DNA from: SIG622 sp045604705
GTDB lineage: Bacteria; Bacillota; Clostridia; Oscillospirales; CAG-382
Reading direction: 5' to 3'
Assembly: GCA_045604705.1 (NCBI GenBank)
Contig: JAZUOO010000013.1
Span: 1-64,000 of the forward strand
DNA length: 64,000 bases
Both the position numbers and the translations under genes were made by a program. Below, in pieces: positions 1-7,845 of this stretch. Numbering within the stretch: the stretch's first letter is position 1; every line of letters begins with the position of its first letter. A model generated the notes under the pieces. That model ran no database searches, was not told where the DNA came from, and saw nothing but the letters and a program-made list of their open reading frames with translations.

Positions 1-179
1 ACGAGTGCTCCTTCGCCACCGTCTAAGTACTGTTTTGTCCATTTGTGAATTTGTGCATTGTATATGCCTGTTTCGCGTTCTAAGCTCAACAGGCTTTCTC
101 CGTTTAGGTTACGCAAAACTAATGCTAATTTTTCTTCTTTAGTATGGTGTGTATTTGTTCCACCTTTTGGTCTTCCCAT
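1..179 (-). mobile_element. IS3-family transposase OrfA, N-terminal part (runs off the window)
   Basis: Reading leftward from an ATG at 179-177, the frame stays open to the window edge and gives about 59 residues. The start MGRPKGGTN, the basic, Thr/His/Lys-rich stretch after it, and the later helix-turn-helix pattern (LSLERETGI, then IHKWTKQYLDGG) fit the DNA-binding OrfA protein of IS3-family elements, which recognises the element ends. A purine-rich AAAGAAAAGGGG lies just upstream of the start. The rest of orfA and all of orfB are outside the window, so activity cannot be judged. The palindrome at 215-250 is probably this element's end. Confidence 0.8.
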
Positions 180-214
180 AAATCTCAACCCCTTTTCTTT
201 AGTATAGCATAAAA

Positions 215-250
215 AATGATGGTAGACACTTTTTTGTGTCTACCATCATT
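215..250. repeat. Perfect 15-bp palindrome at the end of the IS3-like element
   Basis: Positions 215-229 and 236-250 are perfect reverse complements (arms AATGATGGTAGACAC and GTGTCTACCATCATT) around a six-T loop. It lies between the transposase start and the neighbouring membrane-protein gene, where the left inverted repeat of an IS3 element would be. A hairpin here could also block readthrough transcription or translation into the transposase. Which end base is the true IS boundary cannot be decided without the other end. Confidence 0.6.
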
Positions 251-262
251 ATATCACTTCAC

Positions 263-763
263 TTAAGACATCCTTTTTTTTGCTTGAAAAAGGGCGGCAT
301 ACAGAAGTGTGCTTCCGAGGATTGGAAGAATTGCATAGAACAACGGAGATATTTTTGGCGGATCTGATATTGAGGTAATACATGGAAACAGGGTGCAGAT
401 TAGTGTTGTGGTTTTGAGCCTTTGCAATGATTTCCCGTGCAGGTGCATTATGATAAGAAGTGAGTAGAAACAGAAATACAAATTCATGGTCAGAAAGGAT
501 AAGCTTATAAAAATGGGACTGTCTATACCGGACGAATGTAGTATGAGTACCGTTGACAGAGCGAAGCCTGATATGATTATGAGTGCACCGATGAGGATGT
601 TGCGACGTAGGATTCTGGTAGTCTTTTGATTGTGCTTGTCCGAAAATATGCCGCATTTCAATAGAGCTGTGATAAAGAAAACGCTTTGCAGGACAACCGC
701 ACATATAAAGCTGTTTTTGCCGAGAATGCAGTAGATGACGACAAACAATAATACCGATTTCAT
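263..763 (-). CDS. Small multi-pass membrane protein, unknown function
   Basis: I do not recognise a family. The 166-residue product is strongly hydrophobic, with about four to five membrane segments, for example near residues 3-17, 22-37, 54-74, 82-105 and 142-157, separated by short basic loops. The ATG at 763 is preceded by GGGAGG at good spacing, which favours this frame over a longer overlapping frame (249-794) with no such signal. The gene ends 12 bp from the IS3 palindrome, so its 3' end may have been set or truncated by the insertion. No partner gene suggests a role. Confidence 0.5.
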   Translation of the reverse strand: MKSVLLFVVIYCILGKNSFICAVVLQSVFFITALLKCGIFSDKHNQKTTRILRRNILIGALIIISGFALSTVLILHSSGIDSPIFISLSFLTMNLYFCFYSLLIIMHLHGKSLQRLKTTTLICTLFPCITSISDPPKISPLFYAILPILGSTLLYAALFQAKKRMS

Positions 764-828
764 CAGGACCTCCCAAAATTAAAAAGGACAGCATTTAGCC
801 ATCCTTAGTATGTGTCATTATTCATTTG

Positions 829-1761
829 TTATTCCATGAATTTACTACCCTGGAAGGTGTTTCTGCGGTTCATCTCTCTGTCAACACCGTTTATTACATC
901 GAATTTCTTGATACTCCATATGGGTGCGACAAGGGTGTCTCTTGCACCGTCTCCGGTTATTCGCTGTATTACTGTTTCCCATGGGAGCATTTCAAGCTGG
1001 TCGCAAATAAGGCTTACGTATTCATCGAGTTCAAAACAGTGAAACTTACCGTCAAGATACATCTTCTCGCAGACTGTGCCGCGAATTACGTGGAGCATAT
1101 GGAGCTTTACAGAGTGAGGACGAAGTGTGGCAACTTTTCCTACGCTTTCAAGCATCATATCTCTGTCCTCGCCGGGAAGTCCGTTGATAAGGTGGATGCA
1201 GGTGTTTATGCCTTTGTACGTCAGTTTGTTGTAGCAATCGAGAAATTCGGCGTAGCTGCAGCATCTGTTTATAAGCTTGCCTGTCTTGTCATGCACCGAT
1301 TGAAGCCCAAGCTCTACCGTGAGATATGTTCTCTTTGACAGCTCTGCAAGATATTCCAGTGTATCATCCTCAATGCAGTCGGGACGTGTGGCAATTGAAA
1401 GTCCTATGACATTTTCAAGACCGAGTGCCACTTCAAACTTTTCACGAAGCACGGGAAGCGGGGCATAGGTATTTGTGCCTGCCTGAAAATAGGGCATATA
1501 TTTGGCGTTCTTCCACTTTTTGTCCATGCCTGCTCTGACGCTTTCAAACTGCTCTTTTATACTGTCGCAAGGGTTTCCCGCAAAGTCACCGCTTCCGGCT
1601 TCGGAGCAGTATATGCAGCCGCCGTATCCCTTTGTGCCGTCACGGTTGGGACAGGTGAAGCCACCATTGAGGGATATTTTTGCGATTTTACAGCCAAATT
1701 TTGCTTTGAGGTAGTTGTCCTGCGTGTTATATCGTTTATTGTTGATTATTTCGTGTGTCAC
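829..1761 (-). CDS. Radical SAM protein, YhcC/TIGR01212 family
   Basis: The 310-residue product belongs to the small radical SAM family that includes E. coli YhcC and Bacillus YtqA. The three cluster-binding cysteines are C37, C49 and C52, in the wide C-x11-C-x2-C spacing typical of this family and unlike ordinary CxxxCxxC enzymes. The segment GTNTYAP and the later GLPGED also fit. The family is expected to carry a 4Fe-4S cluster and cleave S-adenosylmethionine; a tRNA-modification role has been suggested for relatives but is not shown here. The start is GTG with AAGGAA upstream; no earlier ATG exists and a later one would delete the cysteines. It is the last gene of the run trmN6-rsmI-this. 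Confidence 0.85.
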   Translation of the reverse strand: MTHEIINNKRYNTQDNYLKAKFGCKIAKISLNGGFTCPNRDGTKGYGGCIYCSEAGSGDFAGNPCDSIKEQFESVRAGMDKKWKNAKYMPYFQAGTNTYAPLPVLREKFEVALGLENVIGLSIATRPDCIEDDTLEYLAELSKRTYLTVELGLQSVHDKTGKLINRCCSYAEFLDCYNKLTYKGINTCIHLINGLPGEDRDMMLESVGKVATLRPHSVKLHMLHVIRGTVCEKMYLDGKFHCFELDEYVSLICDQLEMLPWETVIQRITGDGARDTLVAPIWSIKKFDVINGVDREMNRRNTFQGSKFME

Positions 1762-1837
1762 TGTATCTGTTCCTTATTTTTACATTGAAGAGATCCGAAG
1801 ATTAATTGATACTGGTCTGTTTGAAAACTAAAATGAA

Positions 1838-1877
1838 ATTTCAGTTCATTCTGCATTTTGCATTGTGCGAAGCAAAA
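1838..1877. repeat. Short copy of the dispersed TGCAAAR/GCGAAGC intergenic repeat
   Basis: The gap between the radical SAM gene and rsmI contains CATTCTGCATTTTGCATTG followed by GCGAAGC, the same wording seen at 11.7, 24.3, 40.1 and 55.9 kb. It lies inside an apparent operon. No gene is present here. Confidence 0.6.
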
Positions 1878-1880
1878 AAA

Positions 1881-2747
1881 TCATATCATTTCCTTATATA
1901 TATCATTCTTCGGAACGCCTCTGTCCTTTGCGGTTTTCTTTATGGCGTCCATTTTGGAAAGTCCCTGGGAAATATAAAACTCAACGTGCTCGCAGACGGT
2001 CATGTTTTCCCAGAAGCAGTCGGAATTTACATTTGTCGCACCTGCGATGATTATGGCATATTCGCCTCTCGGTTCTTTTTCTTCGTATATCCGTACTGCT
2101 TCGGCAAGCGTTGTTTTTACTATTTCCTCGTTGAGCTTTGTTATCTCACGGGCAAGGCAGACCTCTCTGTTGCAGAAAGCTTCGAGGAATGCATCCAGTG
2201 TCTTTTTAAGGCGATGGGGAGCTTCGTAGAATATCATGGTGCGTTTTTCGCTTTGCAGTTCACAAAGAAGCTCACGCTGTTCTTTCTTTTCTCTCGGCAA
2301 AAAGCCCTCAAAGGTAAATCTTCTTGACGGCATACCCGACGCTGAAAGTGCAGTTATTGCCGCACTGCATCCGGGAATTGGGACTACCGTTATACCGTGC
2401 TCGTGGCAGAGCTTGCAAAGGTCCTCACCCGGGTCTGAAATTGCGGGGGTACCTGCATCAGTAACAATTGCACAGCACTCACCTTTTTCAAGTCTTGATA
2501 CTATTTTTTCGCCCATTTCGACTCTGTTGTGTTCAAAGTAGTTGACAAGCGGCTTTTTTATTCCGTAGAGTCCGAGCAGCTTTCCGCTGATTCTTGTGTC
2601 CTCCGCTGCGACAAAATCCACCTCGGAAAGAATTCTTTTTCCTCTCTCGGTCATATCGGAAAGATTTCCTATGGGCGTTGCGACAACATAGAGAGTTTTT
2701 TCCTTTACTTCCTTTTCGGTTGTTTCAATATCCGGTGTATTATCCAA
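1881..2747 (-). CDS. rsmI: 16S rRNA (cytidine-1402-2'-O)-methyltransferase RsmI
   Basis: RsmI methylates the ribose of C1402 in the decoding centre of 16S rRNA, using S-adenosylmethionine. The 288-residue protein has the tetrapyrrole-methylase fold signatures ATPIGNLSDMTERG (about 23-36), AEDTR, a SDPGEDL loop and PIPGCSA. Length is normal apart from about 16 extra N-terminal residues. The start is TTG, with GGAG about nine bases upstream; no ATG lies before the first conserved motif, so a non-ATG start is needed. It overlaps the end of the upstream methyltransferase gene by 8 bp, implying translational coupling, as in the yabB-yazA-yabC region of Bacillus. Confidence 0.93.
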   Translation of the reverse strand: MDNTPDIETTEKEVKEKTLYVVATPIGNLSDMTERGKRILSEVDFVAAEDTRISGKLLGLYGIKKPLVNYFEHNRVEMGEKIVSRLEKGECCAIVTDAGTPAISDPGEDLCKLCHEHGITVVPIPGCSAAITALSASGMPSRRFTFEGFLPREKKEQRELLCELQSEKRTMIFYEAPHRLKKTLDAFLEAFCNREVCLAREITKLNEEIVKTTLAEAVRIYEEKEPRGEYAIIIAGATNVNSDCFWENMTVCEHVEFYISQGLSKMDAIKKTAKDRGVPKNDIYKEMI

Positions 2748-3522
2748 TTTCCATTACTCCTTTATCTCTCACGTCGAGGTAAGCATTGCTGTATTCGCTA
2801 TCGTTTTCATACATAACAAAGGGGCGGCTGATTTTCATTCCCTCTTTTGCACCCTTTTGCAGGCGGCACAGCACCAGCTTTGATTCGGAATTCGCCTTTG
2901 ATTGAACGAATGTCATGTTTTTTATTTCAAGCCTTGAGGCTTTAGATGCCGTAAAAAGTGTTGATAATCTGTCGGGGCGATATACGACAAACATATTTCC
3001 TCCCGTTTTTAAGAGGTGGAATGCCGCATTGAATATATCCTCGAGACTGCAAAGAATTTCATGCCTTGCGATTGTCTTGTAATCGTCCTCGCACATAAGT
3101 CCGCAATTTGCTGACATATACGGGGGATTTACCGTTACAAAATCTGCGATGTCGCCCTTGAAGCTGTCCTTGACGTTCTTTATATCCATGTTGTACACCT
3201 TGTAGTTGTCCGAGAGATTACTCTCCTTTGCGCTCATTTCGGAAAGACTGCTTGCATCCTTGTTTATCTCAACGGCAGAAGCAAAGAGGCAGTTTCCGTT
3301 TCTGAAGTAGTCCAACAGCATAAGCCCTATAATACCCGTACCCGAGCACAGGTCAAACAGGGTACGCTTACTTGAAAACTTCATGAATGATGCGGCGTAG
3401 GCGGAAAGAAGCACTGCGTCGGTGCCGTAGGAAAATACGCCTTTTTGTTGGTAGATTTGGAGGGTATCGCTGATGGTTTCGAGCTTTACCGGAAATTCCG
3501 TTGGGATTGTGTTTTTTGTCAT
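2740..3522 (-). CDS. tRNA1(Val) adenine-37 N6-methyltransferase family (TrmN6/YabB)
   Basis: This 260-residue class I methyltransferase has motif I DLCSGTGIIG (57-66) and the catalytic NPPY (132-135) that marks N6-adenine or related amino methylation. The N-terminal QQKGVFSYGTDAVLLS is characteristic of the YabB/TrmN6 family, which modifies A37 of tRNA1(Val) in E. coli; the exact target here is inferred. The ATG at 3522 follows AAAAAGGA. It is the first gene of the run with rsmI and the radical SAM gene, driven by the promoter at 3567-3595. Confidence 0.85.
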   Translation of the reverse strand: MTKNTIPTEFPVKLETISDTLQIYQQKGVFSYGTDAVLLSAYAASFMKFSSKRTLFDLCSGTGIIGLMLLDYFRNGNCLFASAVEINKDASSLSEMSAKESNLSDNYKVYNMDIKNVKDSFKGDIADFVTVNPPYMSANCGLMCEDDYKTIARHEILCSLEDIFNAAFHLLKTGGNMFVVYRPDRLSTLFTASKASRLEIKNMTFVQSKANSESKLVLCRLQKGAKEGMKISRPFVMYENDSEYSNAYLDVRDKGVMEIG

Positions 3523-3566
3523 GTCGGGTCCTTTTTGTTCTTATCCTTGAATACTTTATCATTTTA

Positions 3567-3595
3567 ATAATAGCATAAATATTGTGCCGTGTCAA
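3567..3595 (-). promoter_or_regulatory. Sigma-A promoter for the trmN6-rsmI operon
   Basis: On the minus strand TTGACA (3595-3590) is followed by 17 bases and TATTAT (3572-3567), about 45 bases before the trmN6 start. Consensus -35 and near-consensus -10 at optimal spacing. Confidence 0.75.
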
Positions 3596-3893
3596 CAATA
3601 AGTATTGAAATTTGAAAATAACGGAATGTAACTTGTTTTGCCCGGGCGGAATTTTCTGTCCGGATTTTCTTTTTCTTTTGCTAAAACTGTTGCTTTTTGC
3701 GTATTGTTGTGATAGAATAATAAAGTCGGAGCATTATAAATTGCTTTTTTGAGATGAACGATTGACCTCACATAAGTAGTACCGTTATGGATAAGTACAA
3801 TGTAAAAGAATTTACAAAAAGCGAACTCGAGTGATTTTCAGGAAAATCGAAATGCGAAGTGTAAAATGCAAAATTTGATTAAGAGGAAGGCTT
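3596..3893. other. Gene-free gap with a short heptamer repeat
   Basis: No coding frame with a ribosome binding site is seen. The 3' part (about 3855-3875) carries a short copy of the GTAAAATGCAAAATTTG repeat immediately before the TetR-gene ribosome binding site. No convincing promoter with 16-18 base spacing was found for the TetR gene. Confidence 0.5.
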
Positions 3894-4481
3894 ATGTCAA
3901 AGAAGAAAGATAGAAATACAAAGGGAAAGATTATTGTTGCGGCTTGGAAGCTGTTTTATGAGCAAGGGTATGATAATACTACCGTTGAGGAGATAATCGA
4001 GGAATCGGGGACGTCTAAGGGGTCGTTTTATCACTATTTCGGCGGCAAGGATGCTCTTTTGTCATCGCTGTCCTATCTCTTTGATGAAAAGTATGAGGAG
4101 CTTATGCAGAATATAAGTCCTGTTATGAATTCCTTTGATAAGCTGATATTTTTAAACTCCGAGCTTTTTGGTATGATAGAGAACGGTATTGCCATAGATC
4201 TTCTTGCCCGTCTTTTTTCGACTCAGCTTATCACTAAGGGCGAGAAGCACCTGCTTGACAGAAACAGAACCTACTATAAGGTTATCCGCGAAATCGTACA
4301 TGACGGTCAGCAGAAAGGAGAGCTAAGTTCGGAGTTCTCCGTCAATGAAATTGTTAAGGCTTATGCTATGCTTGAGAGGGCAATTATGTATGATTGGTGC
4401 ATTTGCGGCGGTGAGTATTCGCTTAAAAGATATTCGGCTCAGATGATGCCGATGCTTTTATCACAATACAGGGTGTTGTGA
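3894..4481 (+). CDS. TetR/AcrR-family transcriptional regulator
   Basis: The 195-residue protein has the TetR N-terminal DNA-binding helix-turn-helix at about residues 12-58 (KGKIIVAAWKLF, then TTVEEIIEESG, TSKGSFYHYFGGKDAL). The C-terminal ligand-binding domain is variable and gives no clue to the effector. Length is normal for the family. The start follows GAGGAAGG at good spacing. The neighbours are minus-strand tRNA/rRNA methyltransferases and a downstream alaX separated by a repeat block, so the regulated target is not evident; no efflux pump lies next to it. Confidence 0.88.
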   Translation: MSKKKDRNTKGKIIVAAWKLFYEQGYDNTTVEEIIEESGTSKGSFYHYFGGKDALLSSLSYLFDEKYEELMQNISPVMNSFDKLIFLNSELFGMIENGIAIDLLARLFSTQLITKGEKHLLDRNRTYYKVIREIVHDGQQKGELSSEFSVNEIVKAYAMLERAIMYDWCICGGEYSLKRYSAQMMPMLLSQYRVL

Positions 4482-4694
4482 AATGCAAAATGCAAAGTGC
4501 AAAGTGCAAAATGCAAAGTGCAAAATTGGGTTTGTGCACCCACCGATTGATGTGCGAATTGCAATGATTGCGAATCCTGCCGCGGTGATATTGTAGGGGC
4601 GACATTTGGTCGTCCGTTGTCACAAATTATGTGTTCATATCGGCGGGCGAACACGGCACCGTTGGTGCAATGCAAAATGCAAAATTTAATGTGT
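4482..4694. repeat. Dispersed intergenic repeat, copy A
   Basis: Directly after the TetR stop lies a run of heptamers (TGCAAAA/TGCAAAG, about six units), then a module with a GTGCGAATTGCAATGATTG core, then a GTAGGGGCGAC...GTTCATATCGGCGGGCGAAC module that recurs at about 55.63-55.70 kb, and finally a second short heptamer run. Short peptides rich in LHFAL could be translated from it, but they are translations of the repeat, not genes. Confidence 0.75.
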
Positions 4695-4706
4695 GATGGG
4701 GTTGTT

Positions 4707-5855
4707 ATGACGGAGAAGTTATACTATAACGACAGCTATATTAAAGAGTTTAGTGCAAGGGTTGTTTCTTGTGCTTGTCAGAACGGAAGATTTGCCGTAG
4801 TGCTTGACAGGACTGCTTTCTTTCCCGAAGGGGGAGGGCAGTATGCGGACACTGGGACAATCGGTGATGCGAAAGTTGCGGATGTGCAGATCTCAAAGGA
4901 TGGTGTTATAACGCACTATACTGACAAGGTGCTTTCCTGCGGCGAGGAATATAGGTGTGCTCTTGATTTTGAGAAGCGGTTTCGCAAAATGCAGAATCAT
5001 ACCGGTGAGCATATCGTTTCGGGACTTGTACATTCTATGTTCGGATATGACAACGTAGGCTTTCATCTCGGAAGTCAAGATGTAACCATGGATTATAACG
5101 GTGTTCTCACAAGGGAGGATTTACTTAAAGTCGAATACCTTGCAAACAAGGCTTGTGCCGAAAATATTGAAGTTGTTGTAAAATATCCGTCATCCGAGGA
5201 GCTGTCAGATCTCAGCTACAGAAGCAAGCTTGACCTTTGCGAAGATGTGCGTATTGTGGATATTCCCGGCTACGATTCCTGTGCCTGCTGTGCTCCTCAT
5301 GTTGAGAGGACGGGAGCTGTCGGTATGATAAAGCTGCTTGATTTTATAAAGTATAAGGGCGGTGTAAGAGTTCACATGAAATGTGGCTTTGATGCCCTTG
5401 ATGATTTCAATGACAAGTACGGTAATGTGGCAAAGATAGCCGAAAGACTTAGTGTTAAACAGACGGAGGCAAACGATGCGGTTCTGCGGCTTGAAAATGA
5501 GCTTGCACAGAAGAAGCGTGAATGTGCGGAAATTACGGCGAGATTTGTTTCGGAGAAAATAGGAGCAATGCCGTATGTTCATGGCAATCTCATTGTTTTT
5601 GAAGATAATCTCGATGCCGATGCACAGAGAACCGCAGCCAATATCGGCAGAACACGCTGCGACGGAGTATTCGGTATTTTTACAGGAAGCGATGAAAACG
5701 GCTACAGATACATTCTTTCAAGCGAAAACGTAAAGCTGAAAGCCTATATTAAGGAATGTGTAAAACTCCCCGGCGGCGGAGGCGGCTCGGATGATATGAT
5801 GCAGGGAATGTACAAATGCACAAGAGCCGAGATAGAAAAGGCGTTTTGCTTATAA
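4707..5855 (+). CDS. Alanyl-tRNA editing protein AlaX, long form
   Basis: AlaX proteins hydrolyse Ser-tRNA(Ala) or Gly-tRNA(Ala) in trans, correcting alanyl-tRNA synthetase errors. The 382-residue product shows the zinc-binding editing motifs HxxxH (H98, H102 in NHTGEH) and CxxxH (C194, H198 in CACCAPH), the FPEGGGQ loop near residue 39, and a C-terminal DHHA1-like Gly-rich end (GGGGGSDD), so it is the long AlaX-L type. I chose the ATG at 4707, with GGGG just upstream, because the extra 30 codons before it are only the translated repeat and begin with TTG. It is monocistronic. Confidence 0.9.
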   Translation: MTEKLYYNDSYIKEFSARVVSCACQNGRFAVVLDRTAFFPEGGGQYADTGTIGDAKVADVQISKDGVITHYTDKVLSCGEEYRCALDFEKRFRKMQNHTGEHIVSGLVHSMFGYDNVGFHLGSQDVTMDYNGVLTREDLLKVEYLANKACAENIEVVVKYPSSEELSDLSYRSKLDLCEDVRIVDIPGYDSCACCAPHVERTGAVGMIKLLDFIKYKGGVRVHMKCGFDALDDFNDKYGNVAKIAERLSVKQTEANDAVLRLENELAQKKRECAEITARFVSEKIGAMPYVHGNLIVFEDNLDADAQRTAANIGRTRCDGVFGIFTGSDENGYRYILSSENVKLKAYIKECVKLPGGGGGSDDMMQGMYKCTRAEIEKAFCL

Positions 5856-5977
5856 TATTACCGTAAAATGTTGTAAAAGTATTCCGCAGTTTTACGAATT
5901 TACAATTTATCCCATTTTACGACTAATTTAAGTTTGATAATCGTACAGCCTTTAAAATCAATAATAAATTGAAAAGC

Positions 5978-6034
5978 ACGCAATACTTACGGAGAATGTA
6001 CAGACTATGGTATGAACTTCGTTCTGTATTGCGT
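5978..6034 (+). promoter_or_regulatory. Hairpin upstream of putP
   Basis: ACGCAATAC (5978-5986) pairs perfectly with GTATTGCGT (6026-6034), followed by TTTTGC. An inner TACAG/CTGTA pairing is a competing fold. It may terminate transcription from alaX, and it overlaps the -35 element of the putP promoter. No known riboswitch class is recognised. Confidence 0.5.
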
Positions 6035-6057
6035 TTTTGCTTTGTTTGTGGTATAAT
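6029..6057 (+). promoter_or_regulatory. Sigma-A promoter of putP
   Basis: TTGCGT (6029-6034), 17 bases, TATAAT (6052-6057), 32 bases upstream of the putP start codon, which has AAGGAGG as ribosome binding site. Confidence 0.65.
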
Positions 6058-6089
6058 CTATTGAATTTATTTAAGGAGGACATTTTGTT

Positions 6090-7616
6090 ATGTCAGAAAT
6101 TATAGCTTTTGTCCTTTACTTCGTTGTAGTTCTCGGAATAGGAATTACATTCTTCCTCAGATCCAGAGGCGGCGGAGAAAAGGATTACTTCCTCGGCGGA
6201 CGTAAAATGGGTCCCTGGGTAACCGCAATGAGCGCACAGGCATCGGATATGAGTGCGTGGCTTCTTATGGGACTTCCCGGAAGTATTCTTGCTTTTGGTC
6301 TTGGTCAGGCGTGGATTGGTATCGGTCTTGCCATCGGTACTGCTCTTAACTGGATTTTTGTTGCAAAGAGACTTCGTAAGTTCTCAAAGGCATCCCGTGA
6401 CGCTATTACGCTTCCTCAGTATCTTTCCAACAGATTTGCAACATCAAGCCCGATTCTCAAGATAGTTTGTGCGGTTATTTTCCTTATCAGCTTCACAATT
6501 TATGTTGCTTCAGGCTTCTCCGCAGGTGCAACTGTATTTACACAGCTCTTCCCGAGCCTCAAAATTGAAGTTGCTCTTATAATTTTCGCTGTTGTAATTC
6601 TTATTTATACATTCCTCGGCGGCTATAAGGCGGTTTGCTGGACAGACTTCTTCCAGGGAATCCTTATGCTTATTGCAATTCTTGCAGTTCCGCTTGTTAT
6701 TGTTGCGTTCAAGGAAACAGATCCTGCTGCAATGAATACGGTATTCTCATATGTTGAAGGCGGAAAAGTTACCGAATGTGCGTTCACATCCAATCTTTTC
6801 AGTGCATCATGGCAGGAAATCGCTTCCGGTCTTGCATGGGGGCTGGGCTACTTCGGTATGCCTCACATCCTTGTAAGATTTATGGGCATCGAAAAGCCCA
6901 GTATGGTTAAGAAGTCTGCTATCGTTGCAATTGTATGGGTTGTTCTTTCTCTCTTTGCAGCAATTATGATTGCATATCTTGGAAGAATGTTTATCACTCC
7001 CGACGGAATTACACTCGGCGAAGAGCTTCTTGCGGACGGAAGTCAGAAGCTTGTATTCATTAAGCTTGCAAGATACATATTCCCCGGATTCATCGCAGGT
7101 GTTCTTCTTGCTGCGATTATTGCGGCTTCTATGTCAACCGCAGACTCACAGCTTCTTGTTGCTTCTTCCTCTTTCACCAGTGATATCTATAAGCCTCTTA
7201 TCAGAAAGCAGGCATCCGAAAAGGAAATCCTCTGGGTGGGCAGAATTGTTGTTATTATAGTTTCAGTTATTGCATACTTCATCGCAAGCAGCAAGGGAAC
7301 AGGTGCACAGGCTATCATGACCATGGTTGACAATGCATGGGGACTTTTCGGCGGTGCATTCGGACCTGTTGTAATTCTCTCCCTTTTCTGGAAGCGTCTT
7401 ACATACACAGGTGCTGTTACAGGTATCGTTGTAGGTGCTGTAGTTGATATTGTATGGCTTGTATGGCTTACAGCTCCCACAGGCATTTACGAAATTCTTC
7501 CCGCATTCATTATCGGTCTTATCGTGACCGTAGCCGCATCTCTTGCAACAAAGGCTCCCTCACAGGAAGTTCTTGACATTTACGCAAGGGCTACCGATGA
7601 AAGCATTGATGACTAA
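6090..7616 (+). CDS. putP: Sodium/proline symporter PutP
   Basis: PutP imports L-proline with Na+ across the cytoplasmic membrane. The 508-residue protein has about 13 membrane segments of the solute:sodium symporter fold. R38, D53 and S55 match R40, D55 and S57 of E. coli PutP by a shift of two, the residues tied to Na+ and proline binding; the LGGRKMG and SAQASDMSAWLLMGLPG stretches are highly typical. Start ATG with AAGGAGGAC upstream. It is apparently transcribed alone, from its own promoter to the terminator at 7639-7673. No proline catabolic genes lie nearby, so a nutrient or osmoprotectant uptake role is inferred. Confidence 0.93.
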   Translation: MSEIIAFVLYFVVVLGIGITFFLRSRGGGEKDYFLGGRKMGPWVTAMSAQASDMSAWLLMGLPGSILAFGLGQAWIGIGLAIGTALNWIFVAKRLRKFSKASRDAITLPQYLSNRFATSSPILKIVCAVIFLISFTIYVASGFSAGATVFTQLFPSLKIEVALIIFAVVILIYTFLGGYKAVCWTDFFQGILMLIAILAVPLVIVAFKETDPAAMNTVFSYVEGGKVTECAFTSNLFSASWQEIASGLAWGLGYFGMPHILVRFMGIEKPSMVKKSAIVAIVWVVLSLFAAIMIAYLGRMFITPDGITLGEELLADGSQKLVFIKLARYIFPGFIAGVLLAAIIAASMSTADSQLLVASSSFTSDIYKPLIRKQASEKEILWVGRIVVIIVSVIAYFIASSKGTGAQAIMTMVDNAWGLFGGAFGPVVILSLFWKRLTYTGAVTGIVVGAVVDIVWLVWLTAPTGIYEILPAFIIGLIVTVAASLATKAPSQEVLDIYARATDESIDD

Positions 7617-7638
7617 GTAATAATTAAAGTTTACAGAA

Positions 7639-7673
7639 AGTACACTCGAATTTTGTTTCGGGTGTGCTTTTTT
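7639..7673 (+). terminator. Rho-independent terminator after putP
   Basis: A 12-bp stem (7639-7650 with 7657-7668, containing G-U pairs) followed by six T residues, 23 bases after the putP stop. Confidence 0.85.
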
Positions 7674-7689
7674 GTGTTATAATGTAAAA

Positions 7690-7800
7690 AGATGTCGGCG
7701 TAGAGTGGCAGGAATATCAATGATTGCGAACCGCACAATAATTGGTGGGTACACTACCCGTGGCAGGAATCGCAATGTACACCACGTCAATCTTCCTGTG
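7690..7800. repeat. Dispersed intergenic repeat, copy G (inverted)
   Basis: Two short blocks containing GTGGCAGGAATCGCAATG and CGCACAATAATTGGTGGGTAC are reverse-complement relatives of the module found at 11.44, 29.2 and 39.9 kb. Non-coding. Confidence 0.55.
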
Positions 7801-7845
7801 GCAATTTTATATATTACAGCAAATATAATTTGAAAGTGAGATAAT

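Noticed and set aside
249..794. A longer 181-codon frame overlapping the 166-residue membrane protein on the same strand
   Set aside because: The frame at 263-763 has a good ribosome binding site and a coherent membrane-protein hydrophobicity pattern; the other has neither.
4423..4675. Small frames rich in LHFALCILHFA on the minus strand; similar ones at 24226-24604 and 11607-11819
   Set aside because: They are direct translations of the heptamer and hairpin repeats; the same peptide text recurs at unrelated loci, including as a false N-terminal extension of fmt.
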